64,000 bases of DNA from the NCBI GenBank assembly GCA_029961685.1, contig JARWKL010000006.1, forward strand, positions 4,836,001 to 4,900,000, given 5' to 3'. Under the pieces are notes generated by a model. That model saw only the letters and a program-made list of their open reading frames with translations. It had not been told where the DNA came from and ran no database searches. Made by a program: the position numbers and the translations under genes. Origin of the DNA: Aristolochia californica (lineage: Eukaryota; Streptophyta; Magnoliopsida; Piperales; Aristolochiaceae). The first letter of the stretch is position 1. Every line of letters begins with the position of its first letter. Positions 22,087-33,699 of the stretch are shown here, one piece after another.

Positions 22087-22344
22087 GAGCAGGTTAGCGA
22101 CTTTCCTCTGTCTTGAGCGTGTTTTAGTTCTGCGTAGAATCCTTTCCTTCCTCTCTCCGTAACGTAGATTATGTCTCCTTAACGTCACTCCGAAATAATC
22201 TTCCGCAGCAACATATCTCTAATTTCGCCAGAATAATCTCCTGTCTCTCTCGCTTTATCTACCGTGACTCTTTGTTTGTTTTCTATCTGCTGTAATCGTT
22301 GGGTATATTAAAAAGGTGTCTTATTTCCTCCACCGACTTCCCCG

Positions 22345-22464
22345 TCATAGTGTTTCGGCGACCTTCTGACAAGCCATTTCCATCAAGTCCTTGATATCCA
22401 GAAAGTGCGAAGCCTCGACGAGGTCGATCAGTGTGTTCTGATCTACATCAAGGAACTCCGACTC
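22345..22464 (-). pseudogene. Antisense SKP1-like gene fragment
   Basis: On the minus strand the frame reads FLDVDQNTLIDLVEASHFLD then IKDLMEMACQKVAETL and a stop. This matches the core of plant SKP1/ASK proteins, where helices following the BTB/POZ-like fold read similarly (ANYLNIKGLLDLTCQ-type). SKP1 links cullin-1 to F-box proteins in SCF ubiquitin ligases. Only about 37 residues are present, with no start or C-terminus. It is therefore a fragment, probably captured by the retrotransposon. The match is from memory of the family and should be verified. Confidence 0.55.
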
Positions 22465-22730
22465 CCGAGTTTTCCGAAACCCAGAAACACGAGCCGAAAA
22501 ATCCCCGCAGACCTTCCTCGCCGCTGCCGTTGCCGTTGCCACTGCCGGTACCTGAGCTGCGCCACCGAGGGGCGTCATCGCCGCCGACGGTACCTGAGCT
22601 GCTATTGCCGTCGTCCCCGACTCGTTCCGACGACAGCTTCCTCCCGAGTTTCCCGAAACCCAGAAACACGAGCCGAAAAATTTCCGACGAAAGCTTCCTC
22701 CCGAGTTTCCCGAAACCCAGAAACACGATT
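22462..22730. repeat. Short direct repeats, three copies
   Basis: CTCCCGAGTTT, CCGAAACCCAGAAACACGA and GCCGAAAAAT recur at 22462, 22641 and 22698. The last two copies are 57 bp apart. The repeats start right beside the SKP1-like fragment. Confidence 0.8.
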
Positions 22731-23049
22731 AAAAAAAAAATCGGATGTTTACCGTTGTCGTCGCCCGCTAAGTCACCATCTCCGGCAGAATTCTGAACCG
22801 CAGTGTCGCTGATTGAGATTCTCCAACCGGAAAACTGGTTCCGACAATGGAAAACTCGTTCTTAATGCAGAATTTCGCAAAGAGGTCAACGAAATCTTAC
22901 GACGACACGACTCCAGTTTCGATCAGCTTGAGAAGCGGTGTTCACCGAGTTACAAGCTCTTCGAGCCTTCCATAGCCAAAAGAGTAAGTCCTTTCGAAAC
23001 CATTTACACGTGACGAATTTCACATCAACATAATTCTCGCTCTAACACT

Positions 23050-23858
23050 ATAAATGACCACTCCCATCAACACCTCAAGTTGTCCTTCTCAAAGTTTAAT
23101 GGAGACGACCCTATCAGATGGATTTATAAGGTAGAACAATATTTTGAATTCAAAAATATTTCACCAGAATTACAAGTTCAATTAACCTCCCATTTAGAAG
23201 GCATCGCCCTGCAATGGCATAGGTGGTTGACGAAATTTCGCGGACCCTTCACATGCGATGAGTTCACCTAGGCTGTATAACTTTGATTTGGTCCAACCGA
23301 CTATGAGGACCCGTAAAAGCTTTGAATCGCCTTAAACAAACCACAACCATAGTAGAGTATCAAGAAGCTTTTGAAAGGCTTTCCAATCGAGTGGACGGCC
23401 TGCCCGAAAGGTTCCTAATTGGTTGTTTTATTGTAGGACACCGAGATGACATCCGCATAGATGTTAAAATTAAACACCCTAGAACCTTGACAGATACAAT
23501 AGGAGTGACTCCGTTAATCGAGGAGTGCAACCAGCTACAGAGGCGACCAAACCACCAACTACTTTCCCAACCAACTTTTGCGACACCAAAGGTCTCACCT
23601 AACCCAATAGCTGGTGTGCTAGGATCTCTACCAACCCAGCGCATAAACCAAAACTCCAATACTCAAATAGCAACCTTCCGCCGAATAACCAACCAAGAGG
23701 CACGAGAACGTCAAGAGAAGGAGTTATGCTATTATTGTGTCGAGAAGTTCGTTCCAGGCGATCGTTGCAAATTACCGCAATTATTTATGATCGAGGATTC
23801 ACCCCATATGGGCATCGAGGATGTTGAGGACGATCAACCAGAACCAGACCCTCCATGA
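23050..23858 (+). pseudogene. gypsy gag, broken
   Basis: The retrotransposon-gag domain is clear: FNGDDPIRWIYKVEQYFEF, HLEGIALQWHRWLTKFRGP, then VDGLPERFLIGCF and TIGVTPLIEECNQLQRR. Stops occur between 23271 and 23321. The zinc-binding motif near 23725 (CYYCVEKFVPGDRC) has Asp where the family usually has His. A short tail follows after 23858 (KLAQRFF, YKVIEKVGLVAYKLA). It matches the end of the integrase, which shows the large internal deletion. Confidence 0.85.
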
Positions 23859-23980
23859 AGCTCGCTCAACGTTTCTTTGTTCCATACAAAGTCATTGAGA
23901 AAGTAGGTCTGGTGGCTTATAAACTAGCTTAAGGACAAGGATCTTGTCCTGATTTTATCCTTGAGGACAAGGATCCTTAA

Positions 23981-23991
23981 GCGGTGGGGAA
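23981..23991 (+). other. Polypurine tract of the gypsy derivative
   Basis: GCGGTGGGGAA immediately precedes the 3' LTR start TGATATG. Confidence 0.7.
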
Positions 23992-24230
23992 TGATATGTG
24001 CCACGTCACATGCACCAGACCACGAAGACCATTAACAGTTGTTTAGTTATCTGTACGTGTGTGCTCATTTTGTTTAGTTATTTGTTAGTGGGTGTTGATC
24101 AACAGCATTGTATTTTCATTAGTTGTATGGCTATATAAAGCCTGAACGATTTCAATAAAGCAGATGGATTTGATTCTCAAACAGTTTCTTCTTACCTCGA
24201 TTCCTTCCTTATCCTAAATTCTTCGTATCA
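23992..24230 (+). repeat. 3' LTR of the gypsy derivative
   Basis: It starts TGATATGTGCC and ends GTATCA before the AAATA target duplication. CTATATAAAGCC near 24131 is a good TATA-type promoter motif. Confidence 0.85.
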
Positions 24231-24235
24231 AAATA

Positions 24236-24408
24236 AGGGTAAACATAGGTTTGAGAGAACCAAGTGTAAATAAAAGTAAACTAGGGCAAACAAAAAACTG
24301 AGATAAAGAACTAAGTCATAATGGAAAGAATAAATTATACTAAAACTTGATTAATCAAGAGAAACACATTATCTATGTAAATTGACACAACATCAATTTA
24401 CAGACTAT
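24236..24408 (-). other. Leader remnant of element L
   Basis: The sequence lies next to the primer-binding site of L and is therefore its 5' internal region on the minus strand. It is AT-rich with no coding content. It is cut on the left by the gypsy insertion. Confidence 0.4.
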
Positions 24409-24420
24409 GATTTGATACCA
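24409..24420 (-). other. Primer-binding site of element L
   Basis: The minus strand reads TGGTATCAAATC directly after the L LTR end AACA. This is close to the tRNA-Met site. Confidence 0.6.
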
Positions 24421-24460
24421 TGTTAAAATTTTGAAAAAAGATAAATACTTTAATGACTTG
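24421..24460 (-). repeat. LTR of element L (C/F type), 3' end part
   Basis: On the minus strand it reads CAAGTCATTAAAGTATTTAT through TTTTAACA. This aligns with the end of the C LTR (AGTCAATGAAGTATTTCTC). The rest of this LTR is at 45819-46110, on the other side of element E, so E inserted into it. Confidence 0.65.
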
Positions 24461-26095
24461 TGTTGGCCCAAATGGCTTCTCAAGAGGTGGATGAATTAAG
24501 AATTAAAATTTTAAAAACCTTATGGTGTGGAATATAAAATCATGTAAGAATACAAGTTAAAGCAAAAAAAAAATCACACACCACAATATTTGACTCCAAA
24601 TTTTTTATCGATGTTCCCTTATTGGAATTTGCCGCCCAAGAACCCGTGCTTGGGAAATTTCACTAATAGCTCTATTAGCTAAAATTTAAATAAAAAATAT
24701 TTTGGTTTTCTTTAATCCACATGTCTGCTTAAATACACAATTTACAAAATAATTTCACCAAGAGATTACTTAGATTCTAGCTCTAGTAAAGCCATTTCTA
24801 TCTCTATTCAATCAGATTCAAGATGAGGCAATCTAAAAAAAAAATATACAAAAGAAAGGTAAAACTTGTGCTCATATCAATTGGAGAGAAACCTTCTCCT
24901 TTTGAGAGATCCAAGCCTCCAGCCTTTGTAGCACAATGAAAGATGTTGGAGCTTGTCTAATATGTATGCAATGGAGATGGTAAGAGAAAAGATAATTTTT
25001 TTTTTTTAGAGTTTGGCTCACTCTTTCACAAAAATGCACTTTAGGAAAATTTACAAAGAATTGAGAGTAAATGTTTGTAGATATACCAATAAAAACTTAT
25101 TAACTTCTCAATGGGAGGTTTGACAGGGTATTTATACGTTTTCTAAGCCAAACTAGCCATTTTTTGCCCGTTTGTAAACAAGATGAGTTTACATTGATCG
25201 ATTAGTGTAAAGTGGTTGATCAATCAATCATGTGTAATAACTATTTTTCTGTCAGAATATGACTTATTGATCGATAGTATGATCGATTAATATCTTTCTG
25301 TTAGGTTTGACATTTTAAGTTGATCGATCAATGTACATGGTATGATTGATCAATCAAATCCCCTCTAACAGTGCATTGCAAGCATGATTGATCAATGACT
25401 TTGTTATTGTCGATCATGTTTTATGTCCTTGATCGGAAAATTCTATATGATCGATTAGTCTAAGAGATTGATTGATCAATTAGCAAGAATTTGTTTTGCT
25501 TGGACAATATTGATCGATCTGTCCAAATGTGTTGATTGATCATGCTTTATAGCATAGATTGGCCATGTTCTTGATGATTGATCAATCGACCTTGGTTGAT
25601 TGATCATGTTTTATAATTTTGGCATGTGCACTTTTGATTGATCGATCATTATCAAATGATGATCGATCATTCAAGGGCCGATTCTTCTAATCGACTTTTA
25701 AAACATGAGAATGAATGATCCCAAGTGATTCTAACATGTATGAAATATGTATATGTATTTGTAAAAATATTTTTGAATTCAAAATATGTTCTAAATCTTC
25801 AAGTTTTGAAGGAGTGGACTGCTCTCCTTACATGGACTGAATTTTTGGAATTTTTTTAGAGATTTCTAAAACTCATCTTTAATTTTTCTTCATCTTCTGA
25901 GCGTGCTTCTTCAAAAGTTCTTTACTTTCCATGTGGCGTGAGATCTTTGAGAAGTTTTTATCGATTCAATGCTTTAGACCTTTGAAATTGATGTCTCTTG
26001 AAGGAAAAATATCTAAAGTACTACATTTATAATTGTTAGCTCAATTATATTTCGTTACCACCAAAATCAAGAAGGGAGCCAATACTTGGTCAACA
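24461..26095 (-). repeat. 3' LTR of element E
   Basis: It begins TGTTGGCCCA and ends GGTCAACA on the plus strand, so it has TGTTG/CAACA tips. It is homologous to 44311-45813 over its length. An internal stretch at 25190-25690 is packed with GATCGATCA-like motifs. Confidence 0.8.
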
Positions 26096-26440
26096 ATCTC
26101 TCCCTTTTTAATGATGACAAAGCCTAATGTTAAAAAATTAAAAATTACAATATCTCCAAGGTTGGAGCTAAGTCAAATGTGCAAATTTGGAAAATGGCTC
26201 CCCCTTTACCTATACATATCTTATTTTACATTTTAAGTTCCAAATCGTAATTTTTAGTGTTCCAAATGGGTCTAATTCATTTTCTCCCCCTTTTTTTCAT
26301 ATTCAAAAAGATATAGAAAAACAAGCTTGAGTAACAAAAAGTGGCTAAAAGGCCTTTCCATATATAATTTCAAATTTACAAAGAGCGAAGTAAATACAAG
26401 TGCTCAAAAGTAGATACAATTTGAATGTATCCATTTAGGA
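26096..26440 (-). other. Polypurine tract and last internal part of E
   Basis: Just right of the LTR the minus strand reads TCATTAAAAAGGGAGAGA, the polypurine tract form seen in SIRE-type copia elements. The remaining 330 bp up to the D insertion is AT-rich with no recognisable protein. The TAGGA target copy of D is at 26436-26440. Confidence 0.6.
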
Positions 26441-27028
26441 TGTTGAATTTAGGAACCCAAGAATAATACCTCGACCACGGGGAGAGAAAAAGAGAAAAGC
26501 TCTCGGGTAGAGAGAGAAAAGAAGGAAAATAAGAGATCGGAGAGATAGAACTTTACACAAGAGAGAAGAAAAAAAGAAGTAACTTGGTTGAATAATTCCG
26601 AGTTACAATCACCTCTATTTATAGTTGAGGAGGTGATAGAGTCCATGTACAACTAACCTTAGGACTCCTAATTACATTCCAACTAGAACTCTCTACGATA
26701 AGCCGATTAGGATAAGATTACATATATTTAAGAGACTAATTTAACTCAACTACACACACGTTCTTTAAGGATGTGAATCAAGCTAGAGAGCCAGCTCTTG
26801 GTCTTATCTTGTGGGTCCCACATGATCTTCCAGCACATGTAGATAGATATACCAGCTTGTGGTATCTTTGTGGGTCCCACTTGATCTTCAAATCTTCTAT
26901 TTAATCCCAGCACATGTTCCTTATCTCTTAGCTAGAACCACTTTGGATGAGGACTCTTGTTGACACCTCTCGAGCTCATGGTGGGTCCCATTAGCTTGTG
27001 GGGCCATGGTGGATCCCATATTGTAATA
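26441..27028 (-). repeat. 3' LTR of copia D
   Basis: The plus strand begins TGTTGAATTTAGGAACCC and ends TTGTAATA (the right copy ends TTGTAACA). It contains purine-rich GAGAGAGAAAAGAAGG and repeated GTGGGTCCCA blocks. Confidence 0.88.
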
Positions 27029-27040
27029 GTCCCCCTCAAG
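27029..27040 (-). other. Polypurine tract of copia D
   Basis: The minus strand reads CTTGAGGGGGAC next to the LTR. It is nearly identical to the tract of elements C and F. Confidence 0.8.
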
Positions 27041-29775
27041 CTGGGGGTGAGAAAACATCGTAGATGCCCAACTTGCTACAAATGTTGGACAAAATTTTGT
27101 GAGTGACTGGTTTGGTGAGAATGTCTGCAACCTGGTTCTGTGAAGATACATGTTGGAAAGATATGATGCTGACAGTGAATTTTTCTCGTATGAAGCGGTA
27201 GTCTATTTCTATATGCTTTGTTCTCTCATGGAAGACTAGATTTGATGTGGTGTGAATTACAACTTGATTATCGCAATATAGATTCAAAGGAGCTTCTTTG
27301 TAAAACCCAGTTAATTTAGGAGAGATCTGATCCATAGGAGTTTACTGATTGTGCGTGTCATGGCTCTGTACTTTGCTTCTGCACTAGACCTTGCAACTGC
27401 ATTATGTTTTTTTCTCCTCCATGTAACCAAATTTCCTCCAACCATCGTATAATATCCCCAAGTAGATTTTCTGTCATCCGGGGATCTAGCCCAGTCTGCA
27501 TCTGAGAATCCTTCAATGTTGAAGTGTCCATGATTTTTATAGAGGAGCCCTCTTCCCACCAATCTTTGATATTTTCTCACATCTACTTCTTCTCAAGTAC
27601 CCGCACATAATTTTGTATTTGAGTCCATAGGAGTTTCTATTGGTCTACAACCCAACATTCCGGTCTCCTCCAGTAGGTCAAGAACATACTTCCTTTGAGA
27701 TAATATAATTCCATGACTTCAATACCCAAAAAATATTTGAGCAATCCGAGATCCTTTGTCTTGAATTCTGTACATATCCTTTCTTTTGTCTTTTGGATGT
27801 CCTCGGGATCACTGCCAGTTATAATAATGTCATCAATGTATACGACTAGAATTGCCTTGCCCTTCGGTGTGTCTTTAATAAAGACAGAGTGATCTCTAGA
27901 GCATCTGTTAAATCCAGCCCGTATGAGTGCTTGACTAAAATTTTTAAATCATGCACGAGGCGACTGTTTGATACCATAAATAGATTTTTGTAGTCGACAT
28001 ACGAACTCTCCCTCAACCACATACCCAAGTGGTTGCTTCATATAAATGTCCTCCTTTATATCCTCATTCATAAAAGCATTTTTGACATCAAGTTGATAGA
28101 TCTGCCAGGAAGAGTTAGCTACCAGAGATAATAACAAACGTACTGAGTTTAATTTAGCTAATGGAGAGAAGGTTTCTTCATAATCAATGCCATAGCATTG
28201 TGTATAGCCTTTAACAACAAGGCGAGCTTTCAATCGAGTCACGAATCTATCCGGATTGTGTTTTACCATAAATACCCATTTGCAACCGATGGGTTTCTTA
28301 TCTGAAGGAAGTAGAACTAGAGCCCATGTCTGATTTTCACAAAGGGCCTACATTTCTTCATCCATAGCCGCCTTCCACCCTGGATGTTTGAGAGCCTCCT
28401 GATAGGAATGTGGTATAGGTACGGAGGAATATAGCCGATAAAAATTGACAACAACCAAGGGATAGACGATGATGAGACACAAAGTTTGTTATTGAATGAG
28501 AAGTAGAAGGCATGGTGCATGATCAGGGCTCTTTCCTAACAGCAATAGGACAAGTATCATATTCAGGGCCAAAATAATCGAAGAAGATGGACTTACCTCA
28601 GTAGGATCCGACAACTCAACAAGTGTGGTGTCAGCCAGTGTTTCTGAGGGTTGAGTATTTTCTGCAGCACGGGCCTGGTACTGAAGATAAACCTGGAGGA
28701 GCATTATCAGAATAATATTGCGAGTCTTCAAAAAATGTGACATCCCTAGACACAAGTAAACGCTGAAGAGAGGGATTATAACAAACATAACCCTTTTGTG
28801 TGCGAGAGTATCCTAAGAAGATACACTTAACAGATTCGGGATCAAGTTTACTGTGTTTTGGGGAGGAAATATAGACAAAACATTGACAGCTGAAGACTCT
28901 CAAGGGTAGTGGAAAAGGATAATCATTAGGTAATAATAGATAGTAGGGAGATTTTTTACCAATACCGGAAGAGGGTAACCGGTTTATAAGGAAACATGCG
29001 GCCAATAAAAGTATGGAACTTGCATGGCATATAAGTAAAGAGTACCTCAAGAATATGACGGTTCAATGAATGTAATAAAATATTTCACTTGAGAAATGTT
29101 GGAGATACTCAAGGGTCCCCAGACATCAGTATGAATTAACAAAAAAGGAGAGACACTTTTAATTTTTGGACGAGGTGAGTATGTAGACATCTGATGTTTA
29201 CTCATTTGACATGCTTCACAATAAAGGTCCACTACACTTTAGGAAAAATACGATGAAGCGATTGGGCTGACAGATGTCCCAACCGGTTGTGCCATAACCT
29301 GGTTACAGTGTCACAGGTGGATGCAGTATTTATTTGTGTCACATCCAGGTAGAAGAGCACCCCTTGTTCACGACCTCCACCAATTACTCGCTTCATTGTA
29401 AGATCCTGAAACACACTTGAAGTGGGTGAGAAAGTGATAGAACAATTAAAATTTTTGGTGAGCTGACTAACCAATAAAAGATTCAAAGGGAAAGTAGAAA
29501 CGAAAAGGATATCAGTTAGCAAAAGTGATGGTGTAACAGAAGTGAATCTTTTCCCTTGAACTTTATTTTGTGAACCATCAGCAATGGTAACAAATTTATG
29601 TGAAAGACATGGAGAAATTGAGTATAGTAGATGTTTGTTACCTGTAAGATGCTTGGAGGCTCCTGAGTCAATTATCCAGGATGAAGAGGAGGCAGAAAAC
29701 ATACATGAAGCGGTGGTGGCAATAGTTGGTGAAGAAGTACTTGGGGAGGTCCCCATCATGGTCTTCATTTTCTAG
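27036..29775 (-). pseudogene. pol of copia D, frameshifted
   Basis: Read on the minus strand. Protease is near 29690 (WIIDSGASKHLTG, catalytic DSGAS intact). The GAG-pre-integrase region is near 29270 (RLWHNRLGHLSAQSLHR), and CEACQMSKHQ is at about 29215. The integrase core is split around 29050-29232 (FLLIHTDVWGP), and its C-terminal part is at 28631-29050 (FGYS-type FLGYSRTQKGYVCYN). Reverse transcriptase is at 27846-28269 (RLKARLVVKGYTQ, QLDVKNAFMN). RNase H is at 27036-27580 ([30 protein letters not shown]). Pol ends [16 protein letters not shown]. It is split into at least six frames, so this copy is inactive, but the catalytic motifs are better kept than in B. Confidence 0.88.
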
Positions 29776-29929
29776 AATAGTTCATAGTCTTCATCAGTAA
29801 AAGTATGCTTTGCAATTTTTGTGCTAGACTATTCTACTTTTGTATCACTCACTAAGGCTTGGTTAGCCTTATTCTCATTAGCTTTATAACATCTTTCACG
29901 AGAGTGGCCCAATCTACCACATATAGAAC

Positions 29930-30740
29930 ATTCTTTTAGATGAAATCATGTGTCTCTAGTGTGGCCATATCCCTTACAATGGGTGCATTCCTTCCCATCT
30001 GTTCGGTCAAAACTAGTCCTTCCACCTCTTCCTCTTCCTCCTCTATAAAATTTGCCTTGGCCTCGGCCTTGGTCAGATGGTGTTCCCCTATGTCTAGAGT
30101 ACATAGCGCATGGTATTTCAGTAGTAGAGGGAGAAGCGTTTGGAATACAGAGAAATGTAGCACATACATCATCAAAAGTGGGAACCGTGGAAGAGCTAAG
30201 AAGGTGACCAACTTCAAGATGCGGTTTAATGTTAGCAAGGCATATGGCAGTTATCAAGGCCTCTTTCTATTTATCTTGGACAAAGATATATGTAGAGGTT
30301 GGCTGGGAAAGTTTCCATTCTTAAAGAAAGCCTTGAAAGCGGACCAAATATTCATGTATATTATCTTCTTTTTTTTTTGGTAAGCGTCCGTTGTAAAATA
30401 TCATATGGCCTTTGTAAGTTGTTGGAGCTTGAATACAACTTGGTGCATGTCTCCCAAATTTGTTTAGCCGTCTCTAGATGAATGACATTATTGGAGACAT
30501 GTTCTTCCATATTGTTGATAAACCAACTAATAACCAATGTATCCTCCTTTAACCATTTGGTATAGAATATATCATCTTCATCAATATGTGGTCCACGGTT
30601 GGTGAGATGACCAACTAGGTCTTTTGTGATAAGAAACCGACAAACCGATGTGGACCAGTTCATAAAATTTGATACCCCTGTAAGGGTACAGTGGTGATTC
30701 TGAGTATGTCACTCTTGTGACTCATATTATCTTCAGCCAT
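29930..30740 (-). pseudogene. gag of copia D, frameshifted
   Basis: The likely start ATG is at 30740 on the minus strand (MAEDNMSHKSDILRI). The UBN2-type core follows at 30361-30663 (LVGHLTNRGPHIDEDD, WFINNMEEHVSNNVIHLETA, QIWETCTKLY). A Gly/Arg-rich segment and zinc knuckle are at 29936-30257 (CTHCKGYGHTRD). Frame changes occur near 30670 and 30330. This is the structural protein of the retroelement. Confidence 0.8.
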
Positions 30741-31231
30741 AGTAGGCAAATCAAGTAAAATAGTTCTCCAATCAAGTAATCAAAATATGACCAAGTGGAA
30801 GGCTTTAACCAAGTCGGTTAATGGAGATACTTAGCATAAAAAATAAGTAAATAATTTTAATGGATAATGATTCATAAAAGGGTAAATATCACCCTTCTTT
30901 ATCCTAGAATCTTATTGCCACATATTTATAAAAAAATCCAATATGCACTGGTCTCGGTCACAGTATTGAGCAAACCGACAAAAACTGCCTTGATAATCTC
31001 TTCTAATCAAAGATAATCCAAGATACATATATTCTCATAATTTTATAAGATGAAAACATGCATATGGACATATATAAACCACCTCTTAATACCAAAAACC
31101 AGTAGCATAAATTTAATAATATGAGAAATAAATACTTATCTCATGAGCTTCAACCTTGCTTCATAAAGAGCCTTCTATGAGCAACTTTTAATCATATCTT
31201 CATAGAGCATAATGGGGATCCTAAATTGGTA

Positions 31232-31243
31232 GCTCTGATACCA
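31232..31243 (-). other. Primer-binding site of copia D
   Basis: The minus strand reads TGGTATCAGAGC directly after the LTR end. It is an exact tRNA-Met match. Confidence 0.9.
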
Positions 31244-31833
31244 TGTTGAATTTAGGACCCCATGAATAATACCTCGAGCAATGGGAGAGAGAAATAAAAA
31301 AGAGAAAAAGAGAAAAAGCTCTCGGGTAGAGAGAGAAGAGAAGGAAAATAAGAGAGATTAGAGAGAGAGAGAACTTTACACGAGAGAGGAGAAAAAAGGA
31401 AGTAATTTGCTTGAATCATTCTGAGTTACAATCACCTCTATTTATAGTTGAGGAGGTGATAGAGTCCATGTACAACTAACCTTAGGACTCCTAATTACAT
31501 TCCAACTAGAACTCTTTTAAAATAAGCCTATTATGATAATATTACATTATCTATTTAAGAGACTAATTTAACTCTACTACAAACACCTTCTTTCAGGACG
31601 TGAATCAAGCTAGAGAGCCAACTCTTGGTCTTATCTTGTGGGTCCTACATGATCTTCTAGCTCGTGGTATCTTTGTGGGCCCCACTTGATCTTCAAATCT
31701 TCTATTTAATTCTAGCACATGTTCCTTATCTCTTAGCTAGAGACACTTTGTATGAGGACTCTTGTTGACACCTCTCGAGCTCATGGTGGGTCCCACCAGC
31801 TTGTGGGGCCATGGTGGGTCCCACATTGTAACA
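31244..31833 (-). repeat. 5' LTR of copia D
   Basis: TGTTGAATTTAGG to CATTGTAACA on the plus strand. It is homologous to 26441-27028 with scattered changes and small indels. Confidence 0.9.
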
Positions 31834-31838
31834 TAGGA

Positions 31839-33690
31839 ATGCACTCTTTACATCCATTTGGTAAAATTTGAACTTCATGTGATGAACATAGGCTTCTAGG
31901 ATTCAAATTGCCTCTAGTCTTGCCAAGAGTTCAAAAGTTTCTTCAAAATCAATTTTTTTCCTTTTAAATATCCTTTGGCAACTAACCTAGCTTTGTTTTT
32001 CACTACTTGGTTTTCCTCATTGGCTTTGTTCCAAAAAAACCATTTACTTCCTATGACCTGCTGATTGTGGGTCTAGGTACTAGAGTCAAAATATTGTTTC
32101 TTTTAAATCGACTCAATTCTTCTTGCATCACCATCATCTAAAAGTAATCTTTTTCAGCTTTGACAAAGGTTTTGGGCTTTATTTGAGAAACAAAGGCATT
32201 ATTTATCGTAGTTTCATGAGTTGCTCTTCTAGTTCCAATTTTTCTTTGAGGGTAACCAATGATTTGTTCTAGGGGTGATCAGCCATGAACTTATAGTTCT
32301 TTGGCCCCATAGGTGGTTCTTCTTGGTTATTTGAGTCAATTGGGTTCACTTCATGATTTCGGTCTTGAGGTTGAGATCTTGGGGGTGAATTAAAGGGTTT
32401 TCCCTGTTCGTCATTAGAAATTAGGGTTGGAGTTGGATTTAGCGAATCAAATTCGTCAAACTCAATATGAACTAACTCTCATCGACTGTAATAGTTTTCT
32501 TATTATAAACTCTATATGCCTTACTATGAGTTGAATAACCCAATAAAATTCCTTTATCAGTCCTAGAGTCAAACTTTTCTTTTTTCCTTTGGTTATTTCA
32601 ATATGAACACTTTGCATCCAAAGGTTCTAAAATGGGTAATGTTGGGAAGGGTGCTTGTATACAACTCATAAGGAGTTTTGTTGAGAAGGGGCCTTATGCT
32701 TAATCGGTTTATGATATAGCAAGTGATATTTACTGCTTCGGCCCAAAATTTATGTGGCATATTGTATGCATGTAACATAGCTCATGCTATCTCAATTAAG
32801 GTTGTAGTTCTTCTCCGAACAACACTATTTTGTTGAGGAGTTCAAGGAGTTGAGAGTGTATGGCTCTATACTATGCTTAGTGCAATATTCCTCGAAGTAT
32901 GGATTTTCAAGATCTCCTCAATAGTCATTCCTAATTTTGACAATCCTATAGCCGCCTTTTGAACTTTTTCACATAGTTTTTCAATGGCCAAGAAAAAAAA
33001 ATCATCCTTGTGATCTAGGAAATCTATCCATGTAAACCTATAGTCATCTACAACCACTAAGGTGAGACCCTTTTCATTTAAGCTTAAGGTTCAAGTAGGT
33101 TCAACTAAATCCATGTGGATTAGTTGAAGAGGTTGAAACCATTTTCTTTGATTTGAAATATTTTTTGTGCTTTTTCAAGGTTGCAAGCATCACAAGGTCT
33201 CTCTCTTACAAACTTTTGATCCAATAGTCACGTTACTAGGTTTTTCTTTGCTAATTTATTCAAAGAATTTATTCGTGTGTCCTAGTCTCCTATGCCATAA
33301 CATGGATTCATCAATTTTTGCACCCAAACAAATGGCACTAGTTGAGGCTAAATCAACTATGTTCAAAACATATAGGTTTCTATTTCTATGTCCCTCTAGA
33401 ACTAGTTCATCACTTTCATTTTTTACTAAGCGTTTGTCCTTTTCAAATGAGAGTTTGTTACCTTTGTCACAAATTTGACTAATGCTAAATAAATCATGCA
33501 TCAAACCTTCTACATAATAAACATTGGATATGAAAGAGGTTGAAGTGCCCATTTTATCAATTCCTTTGATGGTAGCTTTGCTATTGTCTATAAATGTTAC
33601 ATGACCATCGTCTTTCGATTTGAGTTCTACACACTTCTTATCATTGGTCATGTGCCTCAAGCGACCACTATCCAAAGTCTAAACATTTTT
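31839..33690 (-). pseudogene. pol of element E, decayed
   Basis: On the minus strand, protease and pre-integrase lie at 33256-33675 (SGRLRHMTND, HDLFSISQICD, LWHRRLGHTN). The integrase is at 32593-33160 (NMPHKFWAEAVNITCYIINR, HFRTFGCKVFILK). Reverse transcriptase is at about 31839-32110 (KARLVAKGY, FYQMDVKSAFL) and is cut by the D insertion. RNase H and the rest of reverse transcriptase were not found on the other side of D, so that part is deleted. Many stops are present. Confidence 0.75.
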
Positions 33691-33699
33691 TAGTGCCTT

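Larger units (their letters stand above)
21881..24230 (+). mobile_element. Ty3/gypsy deletion derivative
   Basis: LTRs beginning TGATATGTGCCACGTCACAT are at 21881 and 23992. The element ends CTTCGTATCA at 24230 and is flanked by a perfect 5-bp duplication AAATA (21876-21880 and 24231-24235). The interior has a gypsy gag and then jumps to the C-terminal end of the integrase region. Reverse transcriptase, RNase H and the integrase core are absent. An antisense SKP1-like fragment lies in the leader. It is non-autonomous. Confidence 0.9.
26441..31833 (-). mobile_element. Ty1/copia element D
   Basis: LTRs are 26441-27028 and 31244-31833, with a perfect TAGGA target duplication (26436-26440 and 31834-31838). 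The primer-binding site, all copia domains and the polypurine tract are present. It carries several frameshifts, so the copy is not intact, although every domain is recognisable. It is inserted in element E. Confidence 0.92.

Noticed and set aside
22405..22812. Arg-rich plus-strand frame of about 135 codons in the gypsy leader
   Set aside because: It is antisense to the SKP1-like fragment and made largely of a triplicated short repeat. There is no conserved domain.
25190..25690. CRISPR-like array or origin iterons
   Set aside because: Spacing is irregular, there are no unique equal-length spacers, the motif sits inside a retrotransposon LTR, and the genome is eukaryotic.
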